Part shown: positions 35,011 to 47,580 of the stretch, piece by piece | Layout of the letters: the number at the start of each line of letters is the position of its first letter | Position numbering within the stretch: the stretch's first letter is position 1 | Assembly: GCA_949126835.1 (NCBI GenBank) | Contig: OX421500.1 | Span: forward strand, 20,993,167-21,057,166 | Origin: Anisus vortex | Lineage: Eukaryota > Mollusca > Gastropoda > Planorbidae | DNA: 64,000 bases | Direction: 5' to 3' | Made by a program: the position numbers and the translations under genes | The notes under the pieces: model-generated | The model's input: only the letters and a program-made list of their open reading frames with translations | Database searches by the model: none | What the model was told of the DNA's origin: nothing

Positions 35011-35369
35011 TCAACTGTGCTCCGACCCGGAGCTGTTCGGCGACTCCGCGGCGTGCTGCGACGACGACGACGTCAGGGAGGGCGCCATCTTGTCGTCCGA
35101 CTTGCCCCCCTGGGCCCCCTGGAGCGACTTCTCGTGGCCCCGGCTCTGTTCGTTCAGCTCCTTGATGGCCTGCAGCTCTTTCTTCTCTTTCATTCGCCGG
35201 TTCTGGAACCAGATCTTAATCTGCCGCTCCGTCAGGCACAGCATGTGGGAGAGCTCTATTCTCCGTCGCCTGGTCAGGTAGCGGTTGAACTTGAACTCCT
35301 TCTCCAGCTCCAAGGTCTGGAACCTTGTGTATGTCTGACGACCTCTTCGTCTTTGGTTAGAATTTGGTC
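35011..35369 (-). CDS. Lox2: Hox homeobox exon, central-class Lox2/Lox4 type (3' coding exon)
   Basis: Encodes a complete Antennapedia-class homeodomain starting [18 protein letters not shown], with Gln50-Asn51 in the recognition helix (KIWFQNRRM). The segment after it, [13 protein letters not shown], matches the UbdA peptide shared by arthropod Ubx/abd-A and lophotrochozoan Lox2/Lox4. I favour Lox2 from the IELSH and RMKEKKE residues; Lox4 is the alternative. A Ser/Gln/Gly-rich tail ends in TGA at 35011-35013. The ATG at 35380-35382 is not the real start: an acceptor (TCATTGACAG) ends at 35370, so the exon begins in phase 1 at 35369, as expected for a Hox second exon whose first exon carries the YPWM motif. 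The DNA here is much more GC-rich than the flanks. The product is a nuclear sequence-specific transcription factor patterning the posterior trunk or nervous system in related animals. Confidence 0.95.
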
Positions 35370-35371
35370 CT
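35370..35371 (-). other. 3' splice site of the Hox exon
   Basis: Minus strand TTGTGTCATTGACAG|GACCA with a pyrimidine-biased tract upstream. It lies ten codons before the homeodomain, the usual place for a Hox intron. Confidence 0.8.
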
Positions 35372-36499
35372 GTCAATGACACAAAATGTACAAAAATTAA
35401 GGTCGAAATTTCATCATTAGACTAACAAGATACAAGATATTTGTAACAGGTATAATGTAGATACGCCGACCGTGACTGGTCAGTTTTTAGTATGCTGTAT
35501 TGTTTACGGTTGAGAGAGACTGTTCGCGATTTTTTGGGTCAGGTGTAGGGGGAGAGTGTAGGGGTATGGAAGGGCAAGTGTGTGTTGTAGTCAGAGGACG
35601 TAGTGAGTGTGTGATCTCCTAAGTAAGAAGAAAGTCGCTAAATAAGATTCTTATATGCTTTGCATTTTATGTTAGACATAAAGTTATACGGTGATTGTGT
35701 GCTATTTTATATTTGAATCACTATTGCTGTGTTCAGTTAATAAACCATATATATGTCGAGAACCAGAGTTGTAAAATATATTATATTATACATACATATA
35801 TATATATATATATATAATTAGTGTAGGCTTATGTCCCATGTTTGCTGTGAGAGCCATTGGGGACGATAATATACAACACATAGGTATGTTACAATATTAT
35901 TATTATAGACGTGATTATAACATTGATATGTACAGTCATACATTTTTTTTTACATTTCATACACCAGAACAAATTTAAATTGAACTGTACACTACAGTCC
36001 ATTACTAAGAAATATTGTCACATAAAAAGTGTAATGCCAATTATAAAATATTCAACAATTTAGGAATAATTTTAGAAGGTATTTTTTTTTAGCTATGTTA
36101 TATATAGCCTTTTTAAAAAAACAACCTGTTTATTGTGCAATTATGTATGAGAATACATTTACTGTTGAAGTTAGTTGGTTATAACAACTTTAGTCACTAC
36201 ATGTACACTGGTGTAAAAATACCACTATAGATTACAAACCATTGCCCTGTTTTTAATTCAACTTTATTAATGTTATAAAATATGTAGATATCGAGGAGAG
36301 TTTAGCTGATTTTGTTTTAAATTATTTCTTTGATTCATTGTCCTAAAATGCTATTTATATATTATTATTTACAAATCTCTATCCGTACTTTTCTCTCTCT
36401 CTCATGTTTGATATACCGTAATGCTATAATGTATATGTCTTTATTGTACTTATGTACTAAGTGGCTAATAAATATTGTTCGGTGATCATTGTTCATTGT
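35372..36499 (-). other. Probable Hox intron, AT-rich, nothing recognised
   Basis: Contains an (AT)n tract at 35795-35817. No upstream coding exon could be found here or anywhere to 64000, so the intron is either longer than 28 kb or exon 1 escaped notice. Confidence 0.5.
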
Positions 36500-36540
36500 T
36501 CCTCCCTCTCTCTCCCTCTCTCTCTTTCTTTCTCTCTTTA
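36500..36540. repeat. (CT)n microsatellite
   Basis: CT-rich run with CCCTCT interruptions. Confidence 0.85.
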
Positions 36541-37185
36541 TGCAATCTATCAATACATCTCTATTCCTCTCACTAATTATGTCTCCATCTATCTGAATAT
36601 TGTTATTGATATTTTTACTCCGTTTGCTTTGAGGCTTTCATTTTGAATGTTAAGAAAAGAAAACAGTTTCGTAAAAATTGAATGGTAAATAGTCATGTAC
36701 ATACACCACACAACAGCACATATACAACACAAACACAACACATACAAACACACACATACAAAGGTCAAACACATTCATCATACATCTCAGTGTAAGTGAA
36801 AGAAGTCACCATTTCAATTGTGTAGGTTTCTTTAGCATTGATGAAGCTTATGACAACAAAACAAACTTAATACATTTGTTTATATCACACACAGACACAC
36901 AAAGCAGACAAGCAAAATACACAGACACAAAAACTAGCTTTACGTTTTAAATACAGACTCTATTGTTTTTAATTACGTAGTCGTGGATGGCAGGATATCC
37001 TGATAACCTATCATAAGATGCCTTTTGTTATCTTAGCTTTTAACCCATTTAAAGAAGGCAACATTAAACCAAATTACGCTAAAAGATGCCACAAATAACC
37101 CCGGCATTTGGGACCGAAAGAAAGAAAAGCAGTGTCACCAAATACAAAAACAAAATAATAATAATTGAGAGTTTGAAAGCAAGTT
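36541..37185. other. AT-rich sequence with CA-rich patches, nothing recognised
   Basis: CA-rich patches at 36705-36760 and 36885-36930. Confidence 0.5.
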
Positions 37186-37495
37186 GAAGAAAATCTTTGA
37201 GCCCCCACGCTCCTTATCTGTTTTAATGAGTTTTTATTGGTTTTTCTATACGCTCCATCCTAGGGTTACGCCTCTGCCGGACACGTGGCTGAAATGGGAT
37301 GAGGGAGTGGGGACGCACAATTTACTAGCGAAAGTCTCCGGCCTTTTCCTTGAGTTACGCTCATGGCGGGCCGCCTGCTTATTGAGGAAATAATGTGAAA
37401 ACTTTCTCGTGTTCGCGTGAGCCCTCGTCGTCGACGTACATTTTCCTCGGGTTGTTTGAAATCTCTCTCTCTCGCTCTCAGCGGCGTCGTTAAAA
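37186..37495. promoter_or_regulatory. Candidate Hox-region regulatory island
   Basis: GC-rich unique block about 1.8 kb upstream of the homeobox exon. Holds TTTTAATGAG and TTTTTATTGG (homeodomain-type cores and a reversed CCAAT), an E-box CACGTG at 37280, and several CpGs. ORFs over it lack domains. Function inferred only. Confidence 0.3.
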
Positions 37496-39110
37496 AAGTA
37501 AAATAATAACAAGTTACGATATTAGTTTTAATAATAAGAATAATAATAGTGACGACGGTAGAAAGCGATGATCAGTGTTAAGTTTGACAGCAATAAAGAG
37601 ATGGAATATAAAAAAAACATAATGCAAAAAAGTCCCCCCCCCCCATTCCCCTTTCACCCTCCACGCGTCACGCCGATGTTACAATAGACGAGATAGGAGA
37701 AGGAGAGAGAGAGACGCTTAGATCTTACTGCAGAAGCCGATGCCTCCCTTTTGGCTATATTATTACCGGATTCGAGTCTTGTAAGGATCATAACACGCGT
37801 CAACCACACGATACCCCATACATTGCCCTAGTCGTTTTAGGTGGGGGCGGGGGGTGCCACCACACTCATGAAATGGGAGATAATTCCTTGATCATACGGT
37901 TGTTCTACCTAGAACTCCGGTAACTGCAGCAGCCTCTGAGATTACCATGACACGTGTAGCAGGAATTGAACAAGATGTTATGTAATCTACCAACAGATGC
38001 AACCAATGTCTACATTTCTACAGAAATAATTATTCAAGAAATACACTTTTAGTTTAAGAAAAAAAATTCGAAAAAAAAAATGGATTATTTCCCTTTCCTT
38101 TGTTAAGAAGGGGAACATTATCTTTTTTTTCACATAAATAAGGGTTTTCTTTCGTTTAATCTGACCGCTAAATCCCATGCCATTATTCTGAGTAGACTAA
38201 ATTCTGCTATTTGTTTAATGCTTTTAGTTTTGTTGTTTTGTGTTTGTTGTTCTATGATAAAACTCACTGTTCCTTGGCAATGCCTGTTTGAAAAAATAAC
38301 AATTGTCTAGGTTTTTCGACCTAGCTTTAAAATATTTTTTTTTCATTTTTAGTTTGTCTTACTTTGTTCTTTGTATTGGTGGAACAAGAATGTGTTTTTT
38401 TTGTTTAGTCATAATATCATAACTTTTTTAACTGAAGCAGTCGGTGTCTTCATTGTCATTCGGTTTGCCTTTAATTTTTTCTTTAGTTTTAAACACATAC
38501 ACAATTGGGTTAATTCCAGAAAAGACTCGACAAATAGTCTTAAATTGGTTCTTATAACTGCATGAACAAATCATAACAAAAATAAAAAAAAAAAAAATAA
38601 AAAAAATAATAATTTTGATTGGTCAGAAATTGGTAGCTTACTTAAAAAAAATATTTTAGAAATAATATATTATGGTCAAGAAAAACATTTAATAGCCAGG
38701 ATCTTCACCATAAATTTAGTTTTTAGTTTTTAAAGCTATAAAATGAATCACATCAAATGCATTTTGAAAGTAAGGGTAAATATTAAATGTAGTGACTGGA
38801 ACTTTGGTCCACACTGCGGACAGTATTATTGTCATGTGTTGTGTGAGTTTAGTGAGAAGCATGGCTGGATAAAATCCCTTAGATATATTAAACACAGAGG
38901 GTACCCACCTCTGTAATATTATAAATATAAACAGTAATAATTACCAAATTCCACTTTTATTTATACCTGCATATTATATACTATTATCTGCACAGCTTAA
39001 CAATTAGCAGCTGTAGAAAAGCTTTATAATCTACTATGCAAAATGTAAAAAAAAAAAAAAAAAAGAAACATCCATTAAAAATGAAGAGCCAACGTTCAAT
39101 GTACAAATAA
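37496..39110. other. Unique and A/T-rich sequence, nothing recognised
   Basis: A C-run at 37635-37645 and GA-rich stretch at 37695; long A-runs at 38578-38610 and 39047-39064. Confidence 0.45.
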
Positions 39111-39119
39111 ATACGATTG

Positions 39120-39165
39120 GTCCATTATGACGTCAAGAGCCATAAATAGCGCTTTAGTCCGATTG
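39120..39165. promoter_or_regulatory. CRE plus GCCATAAATA site cluster
   Basis: TGACGTCA at 39128-39135, three bases before GCCATAAATAG (39139-39149). The ten bases GCCATAAATA recur at 45783. CATAAA-type cores bind Cdx and posterior Hox proteins in other animals. Confidence 0.3.
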
Positions 39166-39231
39166 TTCAGAGAAACACACGTCCATTAAACTCTATAGGA
39201 GGTCCATATGGTGAAAATCAATACTCTTCCT

Positions 39232-39232
<1 letters not shown>

Positions 39233-39264
<32 letters not shown>
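39233..39264. repeat. (CT)n microsatellite
   Basis: Pure CT run followed by imperfect CT-rich sequence to about 39285. Confidence 0.95.
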
Positions 39265-39537
39265 ATTTCTGTCTCTCTCTCTTCATTTCCCGCCCTCCGC
39301 CTATTCACTTTCTCATCTTTTGTCTCCCAACGTCAGCAATACCTAATAATTATACAGATCTGAGCGCAACCCTGTGGAGATGTTATTGTTTTTTTATACG
39401 AAAACAACTTTCCGAACCCACGGCTGAAAGATAAAAGGCTGAAATTGAAACCCTTTTTTTACCATGTTGTTGAGGACGAAACCATGACACATTACAGAAA
39501 TCAGTGTTTCGGTAAACCTGTAATGTTTGTGTGTATG

Positions 39538-39538
39538 T

Positions 39539-39569
<31 letters not shown>

Positions 39570-39602
39570 TGAGAGGGGAGAGGGAGGGAGAAAAATGAGG
39601 AA
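39538..39602. repeat. (GA)n microsatellite
   Basis: GA and GGGA repeats. Confidence 0.9.
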
Positions 39603-40495
39603 GAGGAGAATTGTGTATTCATCATGTTTAGTTTCCTCCATTCCATGAGCGAGTATAGTCTTAAAACTTATTTACAGCGACTACATTATTAACACATCAT
39701 TTTAAAAATGTTTTTTTCCGAAAGATGGGGATTTGTGTATACGGGTTTGCATGCTAGTATCTTGTTTGTTATTTTTTCGCGACAGCAAAGACGTAACGAA
39801 AGTGTACATACAAAAAGCACTAAAGTAATACTGTCTTTTAAATCCAAGAACTCAACTACTTATACAGTACAACTGTATACAATGGCCACGGAAACTTGTT
39901 TTGCTTGACCTATAGACCAACAAAATAACTATAAAACAGATTATTTCAGGTCTTGGAACTAGACAGAGAGATCACGTGATTTCTACACTACATTAATATT
40001 TGTATTTGTCTGTTAAATCGTACCGATGTGTTATATATTGATTCGTCATATGAACGTTTCCTTACCAGTAATTACAATTCCTGAGTTCATTGTTTAACGA
40101 AACATGCGTGTGACGCCATACGTCAGCTGAACTATTACATTGAGCTAAGATTTGATATGACAATATTTACCCTTGACCTACATACATAAGTAGATGGTCA
40201 CAAATGGGACAACGTGATTAAACCGCAGCGCACTCGGGTTGACGTAGCTCCCTGGTTAGAAAAGTTAACCCTAGGTTATTGATTATGTTTTTCGCATGAA
40301 AATTCCTTGAATCTATTCTGAGATTAGTTTGTGGAAAAGTAAATGCATTGTAGGCCTAAATCCAATGATGACTGACCACACAATGCCCTTGTATGCCTGG
40401 AAAATTGAGAACGATGCTTCACTAGTAGTTCTATACATGGGCCAACGTGGTCGGAAGGAAAAAATCCACTTACTTCAATTAAATATTATTGTATG
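39603..40495. other. Unique sequence, nothing recognised
   Basis: No gene or repeat family identified. Confidence 0.5.
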
Positions 40496-40499
40496 CTAT

Positions 40500-40700
40500 A
40501 TTATATAGTTCGATGAACTATGACCCTGCTATCTTATCTTATATATTACAAGAGCTCCTTCTATAAAAAGATTAATGCGTCATGCGCTCATCCGTCGACC
40601 GAGTCTAGTCTGGCATCTTTATTAATTTTTTTAATGAGGCTTTCCTGGTTTGTTCAGGCAAACCCATTCCATGCGCGAATGTCACTCGGGAAGAAAGAGT
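40500..40700 (-). mobile_element. LINE family A 3' fragment
   Basis: Minus strand reads GMGLPEQTRKASL, then a 3' UTR that aligns closely with 95-180 (ACTAGACTCGG..., AATCTTTTTATA, ATATAAGATAAGATA). This copy confirms the 3' terminus of the family. Confidence 0.75.
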
Positions 40701-41228
40701 ACTTATATGCATTTGTTAACATGTCGTGTGATGTAAGTTGAAACCCGTTTACTTGTTGCTCATAAATGCAGCGATCTTCAGTGTTAATGGCATACGGTAA
40801 TGTTGCCACTGTAATATCATCACGATAATGTTATCATTGTGATGCTACCTCGGTAATGTTATAATGTTTGGAGGTTATCGTAAAACTAAAATATGCTCGT
40901 GTCGTTAAAACAATTGTAGATCAAGTTATTGTCAAAATGGACAATTTCCATTGTAAGGCATTAACATTTTGAGTTCTAAATTTTAATGTCATCGGCATAT
41001 TTGTGAAGTGCTTAATATATGAAGAACAAAATGAGCAAATAGAATTTTAATTACTCAGTTTATGAACTAAATAATTGTACATTTATATCTTATTTTGCTT
41101 TGCTCTTATATGTTTATATTTATACAATTATGCTTTTACTATCTAAATCATCTTTTATAAAAATGCAAATTAATATGCCTACATTAAAAAAAAAAATTAC
41201 TTTAATAGCCCTACATATCCAGAAGAGT
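40701..41228. other. AT-rich sequence with a short TAATGTTATCA-type repeat
   Basis: Variants of GGTAATGTT occur four times at 40795-40862. Nothing else. Confidence 0.45.
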
Positions 41229-41540
41229 ATCTTTTTCTCTCTCTTACTTTCTACCTCTTTCTCGATCTTTCTATCTTTCTTTTCCCTCTCTTTCTATTAC
41301 TCACTTTCTCTTTCTCTCTTTCTCCCTCTTACTTTCTTTAGCTTTTCTCTCTCTTCCTTTCTCTCTTTCTTTCTCTCGATCTCTTTCTACTCCTCTTTTT
41401 TCATGTTTATGGCTCTTTTTCTATTTATTTATTTCTCTCTCCCTCCTTATACATCTCCTTTTCTTTCTCTCTATTTCGCCCTCTTTCATTCTTGTTCTAC
41501 ATACTTAGTCTTTATCTGTATCTCTCTCTCCACTCCATAT
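41229..41540. repeat. CT-rich low-complexity sequence
   Basis: Pyrimidine-rich TCTTTCTCTCTC-like DNA; the 157-codon ORF here is low complexity. Confidence 0.85.
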
Positions 41541-41637
41541 AATTTTCCGTTTCATAACCAGACCACTCGCTAATTCTCTAATTCTGACATATGGCGTGCA
41601 GCTGAAAATTGAGATTGCAACTTTAGCACAATCACGC

Positions 41638-41776
41638 TAAAACACACATGGACACACACACACAAGGACACAAACACACACTCACAAGAACACACACACA
41701 CACAAATACACACACACGAACACACACACACGAACACATACACACGAACACACACACACGAACACACACACACATG
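41638..41776. repeat. (CA)n-rich repeat
   Basis: CACACA with a 12-16-bp higher pattern (ACACACACACGAAC). Minus-strand VCVCV ORFs are artefacts. Confidence 0.95.
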
Positions 41777-42740
41777 TGCATAAAGCGCTTCCAATTAATT
41801 CGAAAGTAAAACACCCTGCACCACCCACTCACACACAGACACCCACCCACACACATACAGACCCAACGTATTACCAGTGACATATCGAATTACCACTGCA
41901 GTTAGATTGTCCACAGTTATATCGAGCAACGAAAGAGAAGACATTGACCAGATTTCCATGATATTTTTCATTGTTTGCCTGAAAATTTTAAATCGAACCA
42001 TGACCTATGTGCTGGCTCTTTCTCCACCAATTTACCCATAATGCCGCCACACAATAAGGGGAAGACATAAAAAATCTGGATAATAAAATAAAACAATTAA
42101 ACAAAAATATCTATGCTTGGATAATGGTTATATTCAACCAATCCCAACACGAATATTACATGACGCCATTGCAGTTTCAAGATAACATGGACCAATGGTA
42201 ATAGCTATAACTGCTCGTTTAAAACGACGGTCGTTGATTTTAACGTTAGCACTTGATTGGCTAACACTGTCGCTTTGCCATTTTGAAACCCATCTCTGAA
42301 CCGTACACTGTCATTATCATATCGCTAACTTGCTTATTATTATTGTTATGATGTAATTATACCCAAAAAAAATGTTAGAAGAATTATGCACATATTATTA
42401 TCAAATCGCATAAAAAATATAAAAGCACGTTTATTTCTTCTTACTTTGGAATCACATTGAACTGCTTAAGTCACTCTAGTAAAACAATAGCCAGTTTGTT
42501 TTAATGGTTAGTTGGAACATAATGGAAATGAGTGGGTGTATACTGGGAGCCATGGGGACTAGCTGCATGGGAGGGAAGGGGGGGGGGGCTTTATTGTTGA
42601 ACATTATGTTAAAACGTAGGCCGTATAATGATTTCCTCGTATATAAAGTAAAGATGATAGAAATATAGATAGTTATAAATACATAGTTAAAAAGATGTAT
42701 TTATAGATACGTCGTTAAATAGATAAAAGATAGGAATGAT
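41777..42740. other. Unique sequence, nothing recognised
   Basis: G-run at 42579-42589. No gene signal. Confidence 0.45.
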
Positions 42741-42747
42741 GGGAAGG

Positions 42748-42779
42748 AAGGATAGATAAATATATAGATATATAGATAT

Positions 42780-42810
<31 letters not shown>

Positions 42811-42811
42811 T

Positions 42812-42857
<46 letters not shown>

Positions 42858-42858
42858 G

Positions 42859-42894
<36 letters not shown>

Positions 42895-42896
42895 TA
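42748..42896. repeat. (GATA)n array
   Basis: Long, largely pure GATA repeat. Confidence 0.97.
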
Positions 42897-43580
42897 TGTA
42901 CGAAGGGATAGATATATAGATAAAAAGGCGAATGGATGTATGCAGGCCTACGTATATATAATATATCTATAGTTAAATAGATAGAAGGATAGATATATGA
43001 TTATATGATAGATAAATAGTATATAGATAAATTATTACATAGATAGATAAAATAAGATGATGACGGGTGGGTGAATGAATGGAATGATGGATGGATAAAT
43101 GGGCAAACAAACAGACATACATATCTGTGGGTGAATAAAGAACAAATTGGAAAACTACGAAAAGGAGAAGAAAATGGAGTGTTAAGGGGGGGGGGGGGGC
43201 AGAATGGACAGACGGAGCGAGGGTGTAACGGAAGGAGAGACTGGTCGGAAGAGGTATGTGCTAAAGACCCAGACAATGAATGCCAAAAACAGTGTTTTGT
43301 TGGCGCGAGACATTTTTATGGCCCCATTGCAGTCCGTGCAACGGATACCCTACACCAGAAGTGGCCAGATTCGTCTTCCCACGAATTCGATCTAAATAAA
43401 GCGGGTCTTTTAAATTAAGTTCAACCCGTTGACAAGACCGTTTTATTTTTAATTAAGGTTTTATTCCTGATATATGTCAAACATACACAGATATGTCGAC
43501 CATCAAACCAGTCAAAATGCACTTATCCATGTTTATGTAAAGATATGGCACACATTCATTTGACCTATATAATTTTTTTT
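42897..43580. other. GATA/GATG-derived low complexity then unique sequence
   Basis: Degenerate GATA- and GATGGATG-like repeats to about 43100, a G-run at 43185-43199, then unique DNA. ORFs here lack domains. Confidence 0.45.
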
Positions 43581-43584
43581 TTCA

Positions 43585-43735
43585 ATTTCAATCGTGTATG
43601 TTATGTTACAGACGCTCTTTCTATACAAAAGATTATTCAATTCTACGCAAATCCGCGGTTTAAGTCTAGTCTTACATTTTATTTTTGAATTTTCAAGCAA
43701 CCCATTCATTAAGTCCAGGTGCAACATTGTAACAA
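43585..43735 (-). mobile_element. LINE family A 3' fragment, degraded
   Basis: Minus strand keeps GACTTAATGAATGGGTTGC and, downstream, AAGACTAGACTTAAACCGCG and CTTTTGTATAGAAAGAGCG, which correspond to the 3' UTR landmarks of 100-160. Confidence 0.5.
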
Positions 43736-43779
43736 AGCACCATTTCGGCCACGATTAGAATATTATGAAGCGATGTTCG

Positions 43780-43950
43780 CCTGATTCCGTTGGCCACTCC
43801 ATACAAAAGGGGTATTGTGGCCAGTGCAATGCCCAGCTCGCCCTTATATTTTCCCCAGAGTAGACTTTAATTTAAAAAAAATATGGATTCGAACTCCGAG
43901 ACCTTCAGAGAAAAGACACCTTTAGTCTCTACCACTAGACCAGTGTGTTC
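43780..43950 (-). mobile_element. tRNA-headed SINE, type 2
   Basis: On the minus strand a Pol III A box (TCTAGTGGTAGAGAC, 43926-43940) and B box (GAGTTCGAATCC, 43885-43896) form a tRNA-like head that differs from the other SINEs here. Downstream follows the same central block as in them (GGGCATTGCACTGGCCAC on the minus strand), then the copy fades out. Confidence 0.7.
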
Positions 43951-44280
43951 CATACTATTACATAGTAAGACGATAATATCAATATGAATAATGTATACAC
44001 TAGGCTGTTAGTGTAAGGGTTTAGGATGGTTCTTTACTACCGAGTAGATAGCTTGCTTTCTTTGTTCGCACTCCTTAGACTTGCTTTGGATCTCCAACTA
44101 ACTCGTGCCATAGGCTTGTATAGGCTCCTGTGTCTTTCATCGTTTCTAAAAGTCACTTTGGCATTTGTCTTACAAAGTCACATTGACCGCCACTTTAAGA
44201 TACTATTTATTTCTGAGCATCCTGTCGCACAACCTACGGTTTTTAAAAGTTAGTCCAATAATATTAATTAGTCCAATAAA
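43951..44280. other. Unique sequence, nothing recognised
   Basis: A 75-codon ORF has no domain. Confidence 0.45.
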
Positions 44281-44338
44281 TACATAATTAAATAGACATA
44301 GATAAATACATAGATAGATAAATATAGATAGATAGATT

Positions 44339-44374
<36 letters not shown>

Positions 44375-44798
44375 TAGATAGATATTGATAGATATAGATA
44401 GATATAGATATAGATATAGATATAGATAGATAGATAGATATAGATATAGATAGATGATAGATATAGATAGATAGAAAGATAGATATATAAATAGATAGAT
44501 AGATATCTATAGATAGATAGATAGATAGCTATAGATAGATAGATAGATAGAAAGAAAGCTCTAGATAGATAGATAGATAGAAAGAAAGCTCTAGATAGAT
44601 AGATAGATATAGATAGCTATAGATAGATAGATAGATAGAAAGAGAGCTCTAGATAGATAGATAGATATAGATAGATATAGATAGATAGAAAGATAGAAAT
44701 ATATAGATAGATAAATAGATAGATAGCTATAGTTAGATAGATAGATAGATAGCTATAGATAGTTAGATTGATAGATATAGATAAAAAGATAAATAGAT

Positions 44799-44833
<35 letters not shown>

Positions 44834-44860
44834 TAGATAGATAGATAGATAAAGAGAAAG
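44281..44860. repeat. Complex (GATA)n array with higher-order units
   Basis: GATA, ATAGATATAG and GATAGAAAGAAAGCTCTA units. The AGAAAG.AAGCTCT block recurs about every 60 bp between 44545 and 44655. Confidence 0.97.
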
Positions 44861-45715
44861 AGAGAGAGAGAATGAATAAAATAAATACCACAAGCGTCAT
44901 GATCATAAAAAGTGCAAGAAATGGGAAAAGTTCAGTTGTCCCTTGCAGAAAGTTCATTAGCTCAGTTCACACCAGGTTGAAATCACAAAACACACTCAAA
45001 CAAAATGTGTGTAAACTCACTAAACTGTTTGTTTTGTGAGATGTAGCTGGGTGTGTGTGTGTATGTGTGTATGTGTGTATGGGTGTGTGTATGTGTGAGT
45101 GTAGGTCCTATGTGTGGTGTGGCCCGGGGGGGGGGTAGAAAGAGTTGGGAGGGAAGAAGGGAGGGAACCAATATAAATTTCAAATGGCGCCATTAATGAC
45201 CTTCCCTGACACCTACAGGGTCGGTCACGTGACAAACACTGGAGGCAAAAAAAAATGGGGGGGGGGTAGGGAGTTGGGAGCATTCCTAGGGTGACACCTT
45301 TCTTTTTCATGCCATTCGGTGCCTTCCCTTGATATTGCCCCGCCCCTCTTTGAAAAAAAACAACACACAACCGTTTACATTAGTGGTGAATTTTAAAATG
45401 CAAATGGTTCGAAATCAATAGTGTCGAACTAAATATAGAAAAACCAAATATATTTATATTTGTGAGCGTTTCGAACATTAAAAGCGTAAAACTTAAATGA
45501 ATAAAAGAATTCATACACTTTTCCATTTCTTTTCCAGGAATATAATAGTGTATTAAATTGACATGCTTTTTCTGCGCTTCTAATGACTGAAATAAACTGA
45601 CAATATGCTATAAATAATTTTTTAACCAATCAATAATAAAACACTACGAAGCTAATTTATTTTATTAGATTGAGCACAAAAATTCGTATCGAATTCTTCT
45701 TTAAGAAAAATGAAA
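44861..45715. other. Unique sequence with TG and G runs
   Basis: TG-rich repeat at 45049-45100, G-runs at 45126-45135 and 45258-45267. No gene. Confidence 0.45.
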
Positions 45716-45719
45716 GCGA

Positions 45720-45915
45720 ATTGTTTTAAGAGCGTTTATAGTATAAATGGCACAAATGGCCCACCGTAGTTGTTTAATGTCGGCCATAAATATCACTTCC
45801 GCGGCAGCTGCTGCGTCATATCCACTTCGCAATGGGGAAAGGGACAGAATCCTTTGGATTAACATTTTAAATACAATTAGAGATGATATATTCGAGTGCC
45901 CTCCTCTTGCGTAGA
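45720..45915. promoter_or_regulatory. Candidate Hox-region regulatory island
   Basis: Unique GC-richer block with GCCATAAATA (45783-45792), CAGCTG E-box inside GGCAGCTGCTGCGTCA (45804-45819), and TGATATATTCGA. The first two motif types are bound by posterior Hox/Cdx and bHLH factors respectively. No transcript or conservation data. Confidence 0.3.
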
Positions 45916-46265
45916 GTGTGTTTTTATTAATATTTTTTTCCAACGTTTTAACAACACCATGGAATTGTAATGTATGCTATAGAAACATAAAAGGACAAAT
46001 CCCCTACGTATTTAGTAATTTTTTTCTAAATCAAAATAATTATGAAGAAATTATGAAAAAAATATCAGTCATAGTAAAGTCTAACTTACACAATTAGATC
46101 TAATATACTTATTTCAATACATATTTCATACACATATATAGACCTGCACAAAAACACAAACACACACATCAGGAACACATAGGCCTACATATAAAATTAT
46201 ATATATATTAATAGGCCTTGAAAGATATAAATATAGATTGATGATAATAGAGTGATATAGATAGG
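45916..46265. other. AT-rich sequence, nothing recognised
   Basis: No gene signal. Confidence 0.5.
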
Positions 46266-46269
46266 TAGA

Positions 46270-46619
<350 letters not shown>

Positions 46620-46899
46620 AATATTCATAGTAGACGACGGACAGGTTTTAATATCATATTCTGCAGACACAAAACTTCCTATCAAATGTAGAATGTATAT
46701 GTCATCTAAAGAAAAAATAAATAAGAAAAAGTTACAAGATGTATCCTGACATATATTTTCTTACATAATCCTCGTTTGGTTTTTATAAGTTGAAAAAAAT
46801 GCACCTGTAGGCTAATGCTATAATAAATTTTAAATTTACCTGGTCAAATGTAAAAAAAATCTATAAAAAAAATACAACATGTTTAACGTGGATTTCTGA

Positions 46900-47580
46900 A
46901 GATGATCAAGGAAGATTTATCGAGTGTTGTAGAGATCCTAGCAAGAAATTGCGTGAGAGAAAGTAATCGATAATTTGCAGCAAGAAAAAAGAAGTCCTTT
47001 CGTACAACACGTATACAACTAACAGCTCTTCTTATACCAATCTATGATTGGTAAAATCCTTCTAGACAATGCGCACCCGCTACAGCACGGATACATCAGA
47101 TGTAGACAATGTGGTCAGCTTCCTTCAACCAGGGCTAGAACTGAGAGATTTAAAGAAATCTTTTGTTTCATTATCAGTTTGAATTTTTCAACTTACTTGC
47201 CAGCCAGCTATAAAAACTATGTAGACTAAAGGACATCGTTTCTTTTATGAAAAGGGTATGAAAGTGTGTGTATGTCTTATTAGAATTACATTTCTATCCT
47301 TGTATAGTATATTAATATTTTTCGATTATATTGTATGAATTATAATGCCTTGATGATGAAAGACAGACCACTTGTATCAAGTCAAATTTCCATTTGTTGG
47401 ATCAATAAACAATCAATAAACAATCAATAAACAATCAATAAACAATCAATAAACAATCAATAAACAATCAATAAACAATCAATAAACAATCAATAAACAA
47501 TCAATAAACAATCAATAAACAATCAATAAACAATCAATAAACAATCAATAAACAATCAATAAACAATCAATAAACAATCT
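46900..47580 (+). mobile_element. 5'-truncated LINE (family B) with C-terminal ORF and tandem tail
   Basis: Plus strand 47044-47229 reads DNAHPLQHGYIRC...GQLPSTRARTERFKEIF, the C-terminal end of a LINE ORF2 (the HPLH...RLP..R.RT.R..SF pattern). The 3' UTR closes with TTTCCATTTGTTGGATCAATAAA, shared with 10100-10130, and then runs straight into the 11-bp array. Sequence 5' of 47044 is decayed. Confidence 0.65.
47402..47578. repeat. 11-bp tandem repeat grown from the LINE tail, 16 copies
   Basis: Unit CAATCAATAAA, perfect throughout; the first unit is part of the LINE 3' end (GGATCAATAAACAATCAATAAAC). Confidence 0.97.
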
